64,000 nucleotides of DNA from Arthrobacter castelli DSM 16402 (GCF_000430705.1 NZ_AUMN01000024.1:1-64000), one strand, 5' to 3'. Positions 53,666 through 62,821 are shown, counted from the first letter of the stretch. Translations and numbers: made by a program. The notes: a model not told the origin generated them from the letters alone.

Positions 53666-55507
53666 ATGACTGAATCGTTCACTTCGCCAGCTGCTTTCAC
53701 CACTCGGCCCACTCTCCGTGGCACCTTCGGTATGACGTCCTCGACCCACTGGCTCGCCACGGCGGCCGCACAGTCAGTGCTGGAGCGGGGCGGCAATGCC
53801 TGCGACGCGGCCGTGGCCGGCGGCTTTGTGCTGCACGTGGTGGAGCCGCATCTCAATGGCCCCGGCGGTGACATGACCGCGATCGTTGCCGCCCCTGGCC
53901 AGGCCCCGGAGGTGCTGGCCGGACAGGGAGCCGCACCGGCGGAAGCCACCATTGAACACTTTGAGGGCCAGTCACTGGCCATGATTCCCGGCGCCGGCGG
54001 ACTGGCAGCGGCGGTCCCCGCAGCCGTGGACGCCTGGTTGCTGCTGCTGTCCGAGCGGGGGAGCTGGGAGTTGGCCGATGTGCTGGCCTGCGCCATCGAT
54101 TATGCACGCCACGGACATCCTGTGGTCGGTCGCGTTGGTTCGGTCATTAGCACCGTGTCAGAACTCTTCGAAAAGCACTGGCCGACGTCGGCACGGCTGT
54201 GGATGCCTGAGGGCCGGGCGCCGGCCGAACACGAGCTGATCACCAATCCCGCCTATGCGGCAACCTTGGAGCGACTGGTGGCCGCCGGCACTGGCGCGGC
54301 GGACCGGAAGGCGAGGATCGAGGCGGCGCGGGCCGAATGGCGCGACGTCGTCGGCCGGGCTGCCGAGGAGTTTCTTCGGCAGCCGCATCGCCATTCCACC
54401 GGCACCGACCATGCAGGTGTGATCCGCCAATCTGACTTCGACGGCACTTTGGCACGGTTCGAACCGGTGGTCAGTATCGATTTCCGCGGCGTCACCGTGG
54501 CAAAGTCCGGGCCGTGGGGACAGGGCCCGGTCTTGCTGCAGACGCTGGCTATCCTGGACGGGTTCGACGATGCCGATATTGACCCGTCCACCGCCCGCGG
54601 CGCGCACCACGTGCTGGAGGCGCTGAAACTGGCGATGGCCGACCGCGACGCCTACTATGGCGACGCGGACGACGGCGGGCCGGACGACGGCGGGGGCGCC
54701 CCGGCGGTCCCGCTCGATACCTTGCTGTCCCGGGAGTATGCGGACGAACGCCGGGCACAGATCGGTTCCTCGGCCTCGGCCGAGTTCCGCCCCGGCGTCG
54801 TCGAGGGCTTCGCTGCGTACCGGCCCCCGCTGCTGACCGAGCAGCAGTGGCAGGCGGCCTCCGCCGGCTCCGCACCGGCAGGTGCGGCAGGCGAACCAAC
54901 TGTCAGCCGCGGCGGGGACACGCGCGGCGATACGTGCCACATCGACGTGGTCGATCAATGGGGCACGATGGTGGCCGCCACGCCGTCGGGCGGATGGCTG
55001 CAGTCGTCGCCGGCCATCGAGGAGCTGGGCTTCTGCCTCGGCACCCGGCTGCAAATGAACTGGCTGGACCCGGCTGCCCCGTCGGCGCTGCGCCCCGGTC
55101 GGCGGCCGCGCACCACACTGACGCCGACCATGGTGCTCTCCGGCGGCCGAGCCGTTGCGGCGTTGGGTTCGCCGGGTGGAGACCAGCAGGAACAGTGGCA
55201 GCTGCTGTATCTGTTGCGCACCCTCGTCGGCAGATACACGCCCCAGCAGGCTATCGACGCGCCGGCGCTGCACACCACGTCGCTGGCCGGCTCCTTCTGG
55301 CCCCGGACCTGGGAACCGGGTGGCGCAGTCGTCGAGGATCGCATCGGTGCCGAGGTCATCGCCGGGCTGGAACGGCGCGGGCACCGGGTGACCAGGGCGG
55401 GAGACTGGTCGCTGGGGCGGCTGTGCGTCGTCGGGATCAACGACGACGGCAGCTACTACGCGGCGGCCAACCCCCGCGGCGCGCAAGGCTACGCCGCCGG
55501 ACGATAA
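53666..55507 (+). CDS. Gamma-glutamyltransferase family (Ntn-hydrolase) protein
   Basis: The 613-residue protein is a homologue of gamma-glutamyltranspeptidase. The large-subunit start STHWLATAAAQSVLERGGNACDAAVA and the PHLNGPGGD motif are clear. The small subunit would begin at the threonine in RGDTCHIDVVDQWG, which takes the place of the usual TTHxSVVD autocleavage site; the later GGWLQSSPAI and LGSPGGDQQ strands match the family. There is no signal peptide, so it is probably cytoplasmic. A glycine/aspartate-rich insert (about 330-346) precedes the cleavage site. The substrate is not clear; related proteins are often called acylase-like. Confidence 0.85.
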   Translation: MTESFTSPAAFTTRPTLRGTFGMTSSTHWLATAAAQSVLERGGNACDAAVAGGFVLHVVEPHLNGPGGDMTAIVAAPGQAPEVLAGQGAAPAEATIEHFEGQSLAMIPGAGGLAAAVPAAVDAWLLLLSERGSWELADVLACAIDYARHGHPVVGRVGSVISTVSELFEKHWPTSARLWMPEGRAPAEHELITNPAYAATLERLVAAGTGAADRKARIEAARAEWRDVVGRAAEEFLRQPHRHSTGTDHAGVIRQSDFDGTLARFEPVVSIDFRGVTVAKSGPWGQGPVLLQTLAILDGFDDADIDPSTARGAHHVLEALKLAMADRDAYYGDADDGGPDDGGGAPAVPLDTLLSREYADERRAQIGSSASAEFRPGVVEGFAAYRPPLLTEQQWQAASAGSAPAGAAGEPTVSRGGDTRGDTCHIDVVDQWGTMVAATPSGGWLQSSPAIEELGFCLGTRLQMNWLDPAAPSALRPGRRPRTTLTPTMVLSGGRAVAALGSPGGDQQEQWQLLYLLRTLVGRYTPQQAIDAPALHTTSLAGSFWPRTWEPGGAVVEDRIGAEVIAGLERRGHRVTRAGDWSLGRLCVVGINDDGSYYAAANPRGAQGYAAGR

Positions 55508-55593
55508 GCTGGGCTGCAGACCCTGCGTCAGCGACCCCACCTGCGAACCCACCAGCGACCCCGGCGGGCAAACCCGGCCAGAACGGACATCCC

Positions 55594-56118
55594 ATGCGTG
55601 TACACATCGCCACCGACCATGCGGGCATGGAGCTCAGTGCCCATCTGAAACAGCACCTGACGCCGGCCGGCCACGACGTCGTCGACCACGGCCCGGCAAC
55701 CTACGATGCGCAGGACGACTATCCCGAGTTCTGCATCCGCGCTGCCCAGGCCGTCGTCACCGATGAAGCCGCGGGCACCGAAACACTCGGCGTCGTGCTC
55801 GGCGGATCCGGCAACGGGGAGCAGATCGCCGCCAACAAGGTGACAGGTGTGCGCGCGGCGCTGGCGTGGAACCACGAGACTGCCGCACTGGCGCGGGCGC
55901 ACAATAACGCCAATGTGGTGGCTGTCGGCGGGCGGCAGCATTCGGCCGAAGAAGCCACGGCGATCATTGACGCGTTCCTCGCCGAGCCGTTCAGCGCAGA
56001 GGAACGGCACCAGCGCCGGATCGACCAGATCAGCCGTTTCGAGTCGACGGGCCAACTGCCCGCCGACATCGGCCAGGCTCCGGCCACCGGCACCTTCGAG
56101 CTGCCGGAAACGGACTGA
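55594..56118 (+). CDS. rpiB: Ribose-5-phosphate isomerase B
   Basis: RpiB interconverts ribose 5-phosphate and ribulose 5-phosphate in the pentose phosphate pathway. The 174-residue protein starts VHIATDHAGMELSAHL and has LGVVLGGSGNGEQIAANKV. In place of the catalytic cysteine of E. coli RpiB it has the GNGEQ glutamate type seen in the Mycobacterium tuberculosis enzyme. The C-terminal 25 residues are an extension. ATG 55594 gives the standard start, and the Nei/Fpg gene follows 4 bp after the stop. Confidence 0.93.
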   Translation: MRVHIATDHAGMELSAHLKQHLTPAGHDVVDHGPATYDAQDDYPEFCIRAAQAVVTDEAAGTETLGVVLGGSGNGEQIAANKVTGVRAALAWNHETAALARAHNNANVVAVGGRQHSAEEATAIIDAFLAEPFSAEERHQRRIDQISRFESTGQLPADIGQAPATGTFELPETD

Positions 56119-56122
56119 GGCG

Positions 56123-57010
56123 GTGCCCGAGGGGCATTCTCTGCATCGGCTGGCCAGCCAGTTCAATTCGGTGTTCGCCGGTCACCGGTTGCGGCTGAGC
56201 AGTCCGCAGGGGCGGTTCGCCGCCGGCGCTTCCCTGTTGGACAATCACCGCCTCTCCCGGGCCGAGGCGTACGGCAAGCAGCTGTTCCTGACCTTCGACA
56301 ACGAACTGGTGATGCGTGTCCACCTGGGGCTGTACGGCGCCTGGGATTTTGGCGGCGACCGGCATTTTCGCGGCGCATCCAGTATCGGGGCGCCACGGCG
56401 GGTCGGCGAACGCGAGCTGGGCTCCAACGACGACGCGGATGCGGACGCCGGCTATACAGGTCCGCCTGAACCGGTCGGCGCGGTGCGGGCCCGGCTGGTG
56501 GCCGCGCATGGCTGGGCCGACCTGCGCGGGCCCACAGCGTGCGAAGTGCTCACCGGCGACGAGTCCCGCGCCGTGTATTCAATGCTGGGGCCGGATCCGC
56601 TGCGTCCGGACGCAGACCCCCACGGGTTCGCTCGCGGGATCAGGTTGAAAGGCAGTGCGGTCGGGACCCTGCTGATGAACCAGAACCTGATTGCCGGCGT
56701 CGGTAATGTCTACCGGGCTGAGGTGCTGTTCCGCCAACGCCTGAACCCTTGGGTCCCCGGCACGTCACTGGACGAGGGGCAGACGCTGGCCTTGTGGGAC
56801 GACATTGTGGCGGCAATGAGCTGGGGCGTGAGCCACGGCCGCATCGTGACGACCGTCGATGGCCCCGAAGGGGCAGACGTCCCGCCTGAGGCCGCGCATT
56901 ACGTCTACCGCCGTGCGGGACTGCCGTGCCGGGTCTGCGGCACAACGGTGGCGATGGCCGCCGCCGGCGGACGCAAACTGTTTTGGTGCCCGCAGTGCCA
57001 GGCCGGGTAA
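56123..57010 (+). CDS. Fpg/Nei family DNA glycosylase (AP lyase)
   Basis: This base-excision repair enzyme removes oxidised bases and cuts the abasic strand. The 295-residue protein starts with VPEGHSLHRL, the N-terminal proline-glutamate that forms the catalytic pair after removal of the initiator residue. A central helix-two-turn-helix region with LMNQNLIAGVGNVYRAEVLF and a C-terminal zinc finger (CRVCG then CPQCQ, about 15 residues apart) complete the fold. The PEGH start marks it as Nei2-like. The start is GTG at 56123, right after rpiB. Confidence 0.93.
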   Translation: MPEGHSLHRLASQFNSVFAGHRLRLSSPQGRFAAGASLLDNHRLSRAEAYGKQLFLTFDNELVMRVHLGLYGAWDFGGDRHFRGASSIGAPRRVGERELGSNDDADADAGYTGPPEPVGAVRARLVAAHGWADLRGPTACEVLTGDESRAVYSMLGPDPLRPDADPHGFARGIRLKGSAVGTLLMNQNLIAGVGNVYRAEVLFRQRLNPWVPGTSLDEGQTLALWDDIVAAMSWGVSHGRIVTTVDGPEGADVPPEAAHYVYRRAGLPCRVCGTTVAMAAAGGRKLFWCPQCQAG

Positions 57011-57077
57011 GCAAGGCCAATCCGGCGGGCCGGGGGGAGCCGGGCCAGGCCAGGCGGGCCGTTCAGCCGCGCTGTTT

Positions 57078-57548
57078 TCAGGCGCGCGCCGTTGGACGGG
57101 CCGCGCAGTCCGGGCATAATCCCCGCAGGATCACCTGCGCGGATTCAACCCTCGCGCCCGGTAGCTCGGAGTACAACGAACCATTGACCGATTCCTCGGT
57201 CGGCACATCCAGCAACGCGTTGCATTGCCGGCAGATGAAGTGGTGATGGGACTCGCCCCTCACTTCATAAAGCGTGGTTCCCGGACCGGCGTCGACCACG
57301 TCAGCCAAGCCGGCATCGACCAATGCCTTCAGCGCGTTGTAGACGCTGGTGCGCGGCAACGAGGGTCCCGCAGCGGTGATCGCCGCGGCAACTTCATCGG
57401 CCGACCGATGCCCGCCCTGCTTCGCCAGGGTGTTGTACACAACCAGCCGAGGACCCGTCACCCGCAGGCCACGGCTCCTCAGCCGGTCGCTGAGTTCATC
57501 GACGCTGAGCGGTTGCCCGGGCGTTTCTGAACCGGAATCATTCGTCAT
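57078..57548 (-). CDS. Fur family transcriptional repressor
   Basis: The 156-residue protein is a Fur/PerR/Zur-type metal-dependent repressor. It shows the winged-helix segment RLRSRGLRVTGPRLVVYNTLA with SLPRTSVYNALKALVDAGL as recognition helix, the metal-site stretch ESHHHFICRQC, and a second pair CPDC for structural zinc. The subtype cannot be fixed; the HHHF plus two CxxC pairs and the partner gene favour a PerR/Fur-like peroxide or iron sensor. It lies 11 bp downstream of dps, so it is co-transcribed with dps, and a palindrome upstream of dps may be its operator. Confidence 0.9.
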   Translation of the reverse strand: MTNDSGSETPGQPLSVDELSDRLRSRGLRVTGPRLVVYNTLAKQGGHRSADEVAAAITAAGPSLPRTSVYNALKALVDAGLADVVDAGPGTTLYEVRGESHHHFICRQCNALLDVPTEESVNGSLYSELPGARVESAQVILRGLCPDCAARPTARA

Positions 57549-57559
57549 GACGAGCTTGT

Positions 57560-58033
57560 TTAGAGTGTCCGGCTTGAATCCAGGAACCAGCGGTCCTTGT
57601 CAAGCCCGCGGACAATCTCGATGGCAACGTCCTGGCTCATATCGTCGATCTCGCCGAGTGGCTTAACTGCGTCCCGCAGCTTGGAGAGGACGACGTCCAT
57701 GTGCTTGACGACTTCATCGATGGCGGTGTCGGCGGTGATGAAGCCGGTGGGGAAGGCCGGCGTTTCGGTCTGCTTGGCGACGGCGGCCAGCGTGGCGTCG
57801 ATCGGAGCGCCCAGGGCCACGATCCGCTCGGCAGCCGTGTCCGCAGCGTCGCGCGCATGGTCGACAATGCTGTCGAGCAGCTCATGCACCGGCACAAAGT
57901 TGGACCCCTTCACATGCCAGTGGGCCTGCTTGCCGGTCACGGACAGAGCGGTCAGCTCGACGACGGCGGGACCCAGCAACTGGGCGACACCGGCAGCTGT
58001 TTCAGTAGGTTTTACATCAACGGTGGCAGTCAT
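57560..58033 (-). CDS. dps: DNA-binding ferritin-like protein Dps
   Basis: Dps forms a 12-mer that oxidises and stores iron and protects DNA during starvation and oxidative stress. The 157-residue protein shows the ferroxidase-site pattern LSVTGKQAHWHVKGSNFVPVHE and LDSIVDHARDAADTAAERIVAL, with interface histidine, aspartate and glutamate residues. The N-terminal tail is short and not very basic. ATG 58033 follows GGAAGGGAA. It is the first gene of the dps-fur pair; two likely operators lie in its promoter region. Confidence 0.93.
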   Translation of the reverse strand: MTATVDVKPTETAAGVAQLLGPAVVELTALSVTGKQAHWHVKGSNFVPVHELLDSIVDHARDAADTAAERIVALGAPIDATLAAVAKQTETPAFPTGFITADTAIDEVVKHMDVVLSKLRDAVKPLGEIDDMSQDVAIEIVRGLDKDRWFLDSSRTL

Positions 58034-58064
58034 GGTGATTCCCTTCCGCGCCAAGGCTCCGAAG

Positions 58065-58083
58065 TGAGGTAAGCCTTAGCTGT
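58065..58083 (-). promoter_or_regulatory. IdeR/DtxR-like iron box in the dps promoter
   Basis: TGAGGTAAGCCTTAGCTGT agrees at 13 of 19 positions with the IdeR/DtxR consensus palindrome TTAGGTTAGCCTAACCTAA, including the AGG..AGCCT core. It overlaps the likely dps transcription start, just downstream of a TATAAA (58088-58083 on the minus strand) that fits a -10 box. Iron repression of dps is therefore likely, but the match is not perfect. Confidence 0.55.
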
Positions 58084-58091
58084 TTATACAA

Positions 58092-58108
58092 GATCCAAAT
58101 TTTGAATC
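58092..58108. promoter_or_regulatory. AT-rich palindrome in dps promoter, possible Fur-family operator
   Basis: GATTCAAAATTTGGATC, read on the minus strand, is an inverted repeat with seven of eight arm positions matching around a central base. It lies between the expected -35 and -10 of dps. A 7-1-7 AT-rich palindrome is the usual form of Fur/PerR operators, and a Fur-family gene is the second gene of this operon. Confidence 0.5.
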
Positions 58109-58196
58109 TGTACAAATAATACCTCGCCGGGTGCAGGATTCAACGAAGGAAGGCCTTGCTTACCTGGCCTACCTGCCACCGAGTGCAGGGGAGTGC

Positions 58197-58234
58197 CGGG
58201 TACGGCCGGATGCCGGGTCCCGCGGCCGTACCCG
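58197..58234. repeat. Perfect 12-bp inverted repeat in the dps/uvrA-like intergenic gap
   Basis: CGGGTACGGCCG (58197-58208) pairs with CGGCCGTACCCG (58223-58234) around a 14-base loop. The 334-bp gap between dps and the UvrA-like gene otherwise holds the two operators near dps, a smaller GCGCCG/CGGCGC hairpin near 58265-58280, and no convincing gene. The large hairpin has no T tract, so it may be a transcription-factor site or an insulator between the divergent genes. Confidence 0.6.
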
Positions 58235-58367
58235 GGCCTGCGCGTCCGTCCGAGGAGTACAAAGCGCCGATTTCGGCGCCTTAGTACCTGGAAGCCGCGA
58301 AGTTACTCCCCGCCCGAACATGACTGCGCTTTTCTGCGCCCCGGCGATCACGGCTAGAGTCGGCCGG

Positions 58368-60941
58368 GTGCCTGAACAAGAGACGCCCGAACACCGCGAC
58401 GGATTTGTCCGTGTCCGCGGAGCCCGGGAGAACAACCTGTCCAACATCGACGTCGACGTCCCGCGGGACTCCATCGTGGCCTTCACCGGCGTCTCTGGCT
58501 CGGGCAAGTCCTCGCTGGCGTTCGGAACGATCTTCGCCGAAGCCCAGCGCCGGTTCCTGGAGTCGGTCGCCCCGTATGCGCGCCGGCTGATCCAGCAGGG
58601 GCACTCGCCGAGGGTCGAAGAGATTACCGGCCTGCCTCCCGCCGTCGCACTCCAACAGCGGCGCAGCGCTCCGGGATCGCGCTCCACGGTGGGCACCCTG
58701 ACGACCCTGTCCAATTCGCTGCGCATGCTGCTCTCCCGAGCGGGAACGTATCCGGCCGGTGCCCACCGCCTGGAATCGGACGCCTTCTCGACCAATACCG
58801 CCGAGGGCGCCTGCACGGAGTGCCATGGCCTGGGCACTGCCCACACGGCCAGCGAAGAACTACTGGTTCCCGACCCCTCGCTGAATATCCGCGATGGCGC
58901 GGTTGCCGGATGGCCCGGCGCGTGGCAGGGCAAGAGCCTGCGCGACATCACCGCCACCCTGGGATACGACGTCGACATTCCCTGGCGGGAGTTGCCGCGC
59001 CACAGCCGCGACTGGATCCTCTTCACCGACGACCAGCCGGTGGTTCACGTTATTCCGCAGCGTGACCGGATCGGCAAGCCGTACAACGGCAAGTTCGTCA
59101 GCGCCAAGCGCCACGTGCTGACTACGCTGTCCGAATCGAAGAGCCCGACCATGCGTGAAAAGGTGTTGCGCTTCATGCAGAGCGGCCCGTGCCCGGTGTG
59201 TGAGGGCGCGGGATTGAAGGCGGAGGCGCTGACTGTCACCTTTGCCGGGCGGAATATTGCCAGCCTCAACGCCGTGCCGATGGCTCAACTGGCCGCAATC
59301 CTCCGGCCCACGGCCGAACGTGTCGACGCCGGCACCGCACGGTCGTCGGCCGATTCCGGCGAGGGTACTGAAGTGGCGGTGACGCTTGCCCGCGACCTGC
59401 TGGAACGGATCGAGGTATTGCTCGACCTTGGGCTGGGCTACCTGAGCCTGGGGCGGCCGACGCCGACACTGTCGACGGGCGAAATGCAGCGCCTGCGGAT
59501 CGCCACCCAATTACGGTCGGGCTTGTTTGGCGTCATCTACGTGCTCGATGAGCCTTCCGCGGGGCTCCATCCCGCCGACGCCGAGCCCTTGCTGGCTGTG
59601 CTGGAGGAGCTCAAGGCGGGCGGAAACTCAGTCTTCGTGGTTGAACACAATATGGACATCGTCCGGCGGGCGGACTGGGTGGTCGACGTCGGACCGTCCG
59701 CCGGAGAAGCCGGCGGAGAGGCGTTGTACAGCGGCCCCGTTGCCGGGTTGGGGCAGGTCGCAGCTTCGGTTACCCGCCCGTATCTGCTCGATGGTGACCG
59801 TGAGCATGGTTCTCCTGGTTCGATGGGGAAGAGTTTGCCGGCGGCAAAACCCGGGCAGGCTGCGGACCGTTGGGAAACGGCCGGCGGGTCAGGCCGGCAG
59901 CCGGAGGGCTGGTTGCGGCTGTCGGGTATCACCCGCCACAACCTGCACGCGCTCGACGCCGACTTCCCCCTTGGCGTGCTGACGGTCGTGACCGGTGTGT
60001 CGGGCTCGGGAAAGTCCACCCTGGTCAGCCAGGTATTGGCCAATGTGGCCGGCGCGCATGTCCGCAATGATTCATTGCCGACCGAGGCGGATGTGGAGGT
60101 CGCACCGGGCGACCGAATGATTATCGAAGACATCTCCGGGCTGGACAGCGTGGACCGGCTGGTGCGCGTGGACCAGAAACCGATTGGCCGCACCCCGCGG
60201 TCCAATCCGGCCACCTATACCGGATTGTTCGATTCCGTGCGCAAGGTCTACGCCGCCACCGAGGCTGCCCGGGTGCGCGGATTCGATGCCGGGCGGTTCT
60301 CTTTCAACGTTCCCGCCGGACGCTGCGGGACGTGCCAGGGCGAAGGATTTGTCGCCGTCGAGCTGCTCTTCCTGCCGGGCAGTTACGGGCCCTGCCCCAC
60401 CTGCCACGGTTCCCGGTACAACCCCGAAACGCTGGAAGTGACATACAACGGGCGGAACATCGCCGAGGTGCTGTCCCTGACCGTCGACGCCGCAGCGGAG
60501 TTTCTAGCCGGGGTGCCGACGGCGGCGCGGAGCCTGCAGACCCTGCGCGAGGTCGGCCTCGGCTACCTCCGGCTTGGGCAACCCGCCACCGAGCTTTCCG
60601 GCGGCGAGGCCCAGCGGATCAAATTGGCAACGGAGCTGCAGCGGGCCCGGCGCGGACGCACGCTCTACCTCCTCGACGAGCCGACCACCGGACTGCATCC
60701 GGCCGACGTCGAACTGCTGATGACGCAACTCAACCGACTGGTCGACGCAGGCAATACCGTGGTGCTGGTCGAGCATGACCTGACGGTGGCGGCCGGCGCG
60801 GATTGGGTGATTGATCTGGGCCCGGCAGGCGGGGACGGCGGCCGGATCATGGCTGCGGGGACGCCGCAGGCTGTCGCTGCAACCACGGCCGGCAAGACCG
60901 CGACGTACCTGTCACGCGAACTGGCGCGCCGTGCAAACTGA
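58368..60941 (+). CDS. UvrA-like ABC excinuclease paralogue (UvrA2 type)
   Basis: The roughly 857-residue protein resembles UvrA but lacks part of its insertion domains, like UvrA2/DrrC-type paralogues linked to DNA damage and drug tolerance. It has two ABC ATPase halves: FTGVSGSGKSSLAF with LSTGEMQRLRIATQL, and VTGVSGSGKSTLVSQ with LSGGEAQRIKLATEL, and each is followed by LDEP. Zinc-binding CxxC pairs are present in CTECHGLG, CPVCEGAG and CGTCQGEG with CPTCHGSR. The start is taken as GTG 58368, where similarity begins; the reading frame is open further upstream but that part looks non-coding. It is divergent from dps. Confidence 0.88.
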   Translation: MPEQETPEHRDGFVRVRGARENNLSNIDVDVPRDSIVAFTGVSGSGKSSLAFGTIFAEAQRRFLESVAPYARRLIQQGHSPRVEEITGLPPAVALQQRRSAPGSRSTVGTLTTLSNSLRMLLSRAGTYPAGAHRLESDAFSTNTAEGACTECHGLGTAHTASEELLVPDPSLNIRDGAVAGWPGAWQGKSLRDITATLGYDVDIPWRELPRHSRDWILFTDDQPVVHVIPQRDRIGKPYNGKFVSAKRHVLTTLSESKSPTMREKVLRFMQSGPCPVCEGAGLKAEALTVTFAGRNIASLNAVPMAQLAAILRPTAERVDAGTARSSADSGEGTEVAVTLARDLLERIEVLLDLGLGYLSLGRPTPTLSTGEMQRLRIATQLRSGLFGVIYVLDEPSAGLHPADAEPLLAVLEELKAGGNSVFVVEHNMDIVRRADWVVDVGPSAGEAGGEALYSGPVAGLGQVAASVTRPYLLDGDREHGSPGSMGKSLPAAKPGQAADRWETAGGSGRQPEGWLRLSGITRHNLHALDADFPLGVLTVVTGVSGSGKSTLVSQVLANVAGAHVRNDSLPTEADVEVAPGDRMIIEDISGLDSVDRLVRVDQKPIGRTPRSNPATYTGLFDSVRKVYAATEAARVRGFDAGRFSFNVPAGRCGTCQGEGFVAVELLFLPGSYGPCPTCHGSRYNPETLEVTYNGRNIAEVLSLTVDAAAEFLAGVPTAARSLQTLREVGLGYLRLGQPATELSGGEAQRIKLATELQRARRGRTLYLLDEPTTGLHPADVELLMTQLNRLVDAGNTVVLVEHDLTVAAGADWVIDLGPAGGDGGRIMAAGTPQAVAATTAGKTATYLSRELARRAN

Positions 60942-61019
60942 CTCATCCGGCGAGCTGACTCGGAGGTGAACGGGCGTGTGAACTGATGGGCTCCGAAATA
61001 CTCCGTCCCCGAACCAACA

Positions 61020-61047
61020 AACTCCCCGGCCCACGGACCGGGGAGTT
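61020..61047 (-). terminator. Terminator hairpin after tRNA-Gly
   Basis: AACTCCCCGG (61020-61029) pairs with CCGGGGAGTT (61038-61047) around an eight-base loop. On the minus strand, it lies 5 bp after the tRNA-Gly 3' end and is followed by TGTTGG. Confidence 0.7.
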
Positions 61048-61051
61048 GCGC

Positions 61052-61125
61052 TGGAGGGGATGACGGGAATCGAACCCGCGTAATCAGTTTGGAAGACTGA
61101 GGCTCTACCATTGAGCTACATCCCC
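61052..61125 (-). tRNA. tRNA-Gly (anticodon TCC)
   Basis: The minus strand folds as a cloverleaf with perfect acceptor GGGGATG/CATCCCC, D arm GCTC-AATGGTA-GAGC, anticodon arm TCAGT-CTTCCAA-ACTGA presenting TCC, and T arm with GTTCGATTC. The discriminator is T and CCA is encoded. Confidence 0.96.
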
Positions 61126-61229
61126 GGAGCCGCCAAAACCGGCGAACGGATATAACTACATCATACCGGTGGCTGCAGGTGTCAAATGTGCACGCCGCGC
61201 CGATTCCCCGTAGACTGGCCCGTGCACTA

Positions 61230-61302
61230 CGGGGCGTAGCGTAGTGGCTAGCGCACCTGCTTTGGGAGCAGGGGATCGCAGGTTCGAGTCCTGTCGCCCC
61301 GA
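61230..61302 (+). tRNA. tRNA-Pro (anticodon TGG)
   Basis: The plus strand gives acceptor CGGGGCG/CGCCCCG, anticodon arm CCTGC-TTTGGGA-GCAGG presenting TGG, and T arm with GTTCGAGTC. The discriminator is A and CCA is not encoded. It lies 54 bp before tig, on the same strand. Confidence 0.96.
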
Positions 61303-61356
61303 CGAATTGCCGTTGAAGTACTTCAAGACCCCTACATGCATCAGGAGTGCCCCGCT

Positions 61357-62781
61357 GTGAAGAGCGCTGTCGAGAACCTCAACCCGACCCGGGTGAAACT
61401 CAAGGTCGAGGTTCCGTTCGAGGAATTGAAGCCGCAGATCGACGAGGCCTACAAGACGGTCTCATCCCAGATCCAGGTGCCCGGCTTCCGTAAGGGCAAG
61501 GTCCCCAACAAGCTCATCGACCAGCGCGTCGGACGGGCCTACATCATTGAAAGCGCTGTCAACGAGGGGCTGAACGGCTACTACCAGGCCGCCGTGCAGG
61601 AAACGGAAATCAGCCCGTTGAGCCAGCCGGAGGTGGAAATCACCTCGATTCCGGATCCCGAGTCCTTCGAAGGCGACCTCAACTTTGAGGTTGAAGTGGA
61701 CATCCGTCCCGACGTCGAACTGCCGGACTACTCGGGCATCGAGGTCACGGTGGAGCCGGCCAAATCGTCGGACGAGGACGTCGACAAGGAACTCGACGAA
61801 CTGCGCGGCCGGTTCGGCACGCTGAAGAACGTCGACCGGCCGGCCGTCAAGGATGACTTCCTCACCCTTGACCTGAGCGCCAAGATCGGCGACGAGGAAG
61901 TCGACTCGGCCTCGGACCTCTCCTACCAGGTCGGAGCGGGCACCATGCTCGATGGCATGGATGAGGCCGTTGAGGGCCTGTCCGCGGATGAATCTGCGAT
62001 CTTCGAGACCAAGCTCTCCGGAGGAGATCACAGTGGCGAAGACGCCCAGGTCACCGTCGTGGTCAAGGCCGTCAAGGAACGGGAACTGCCTGAGCCGAAT
62101 GACGACTTCGCCCAGCTGGCCAGCGAGTTCGACACCATCGAAGAGCTGCGCGCCGATCTGGAGAACAAGGCCGGCGAGTCCAAGGTGGTCGACCAGGGCG
62201 TGGAGGCCCGCGACAAGGTGCTCGAACAGCTTGTCGGAATGATTGACGTGCCGGTTCCGCAGTCTGTGATCGACCAGCAGGTCGAGCAGCACTTCAACCA
62301 GGAAAATCAGGAAGAGGACCACGACACCGAAGAGCACCGTGAGGAAGTGGCCGGCAACGCCGAACATTCCTTCCGCAACGAGGTCATCCTCGACGCCGTC
62401 GCCGATAAAGAGGAAGTCGGCGTCGAGCAGAACGAGTTGATCGACTACATCGTTTCCACGGCCAGCCAGTACGGCATGGACCCGAACCAGTTCGCGCAGA
62501 TCATCGATCAGAGCGGCCAGGTTCCGATGATGGTTTCGGAAGTTCGCCGCCGCAAGGCCCTGGCCCTCGTGCTTGGCCAGGCCACGGTCACTGACACCGA
62601 AGGTGCCGAGGTGGACCTGACGGAATTCGTCCGTCCCGCCAGCGAGACCCAGGGAGCCGAAGCCGCAGAGCAGGCTGCCGAGGCAGAAGGCGCCGCAGCA
62701 GAAGGCGCAGCGGCAGAGGATGGCGAGTCGTCTCATGACGCCGCCGTCAGTGCCGACGATCCTGGAGCCGCACGCTTCTAA
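61357..62781 (+). CDS. tig: Trigger factor
   Basis: Trigger factor is the ribosome-bound chaperone and peptidyl-prolyl isomerase that meets new chains at the tunnel exit. The 474-residue protein has the ribosome-docking loop GFRKGKVP at 43-50, a middle FKBP-like domain ([21 protein letters not shown] onward), and a long helical C-terminal domain. The last 45 or so residues are an Ala/Glu-rich tail ([20 protein letters not shown]) common in actinobacteria. GTG 61357 after AGGAG gives the family start [15 protein letters not shown]; an ATG seven codons earlier is less likely. It is followed by a hairpin and the clpP pair. Confidence 0.96.
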   Translation: MKSAVENLNPTRVKLKVEVPFEELKPQIDEAYKTVSSQIQVPGFRKGKVPNKLIDQRVGRAYIIESAVNEGLNGYYQAAVQETEISPLSQPEVEITSIPDPESFEGDLNFEVEVDIRPDVELPDYSGIEVTVEPAKSSDEDVDKELDELRGRFGTLKNVDRPAVKDDFLTLDLSAKIGDEEVDSASDLSYQVGAGTMLDGMDEAVEGLSADESAIFETKLSGGDHSGEDAQVTVVVKAVKERELPEPNDDFAQLASEFDTIEELRADLENKAGESKVVDQGVEARDKVLEQLVGMIDVPVPQSVIDQQVEQHFNQENQEEDHDTEEHREEVAGNAEHSFRNEVILDAVADKEEVGVEQNELIDYIVSTASQYGMDPNQFAQIIDQSGQVPMMVSEVRRRKALALVLGQATVTDTEGAEVDLTEFVRPASETQGAEAAEQAAEAEGAAAEGAAAEDGESSHDAAVSADDPGAARF

Positions 62782-62793
62782 GTACATGGCAGG

Positions 62794-62821
62794 AGCCGCC
62801 GCCCTCGAAGGGACGGCGGCT
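62794..62821 (+). terminator. Hairpin after tig
   Basis: AGCCGCCGCCCT (62794-62805) pairs with AGGG-A-CGGCGGCT (62809-62821) with a three-base loop and one bulged A. There is no T tract, so termination may be partial. It sits 13 bp after the tig stop. Confidence 0.5.

Noticed and set aside
58131-58367. Upstream extension of the UvrA-like frame
   Set aside because: The first 79 codons look non-coding and cover the dps/uvrA-like intergenic hairpin; similarity starts at the GTG at 58368.
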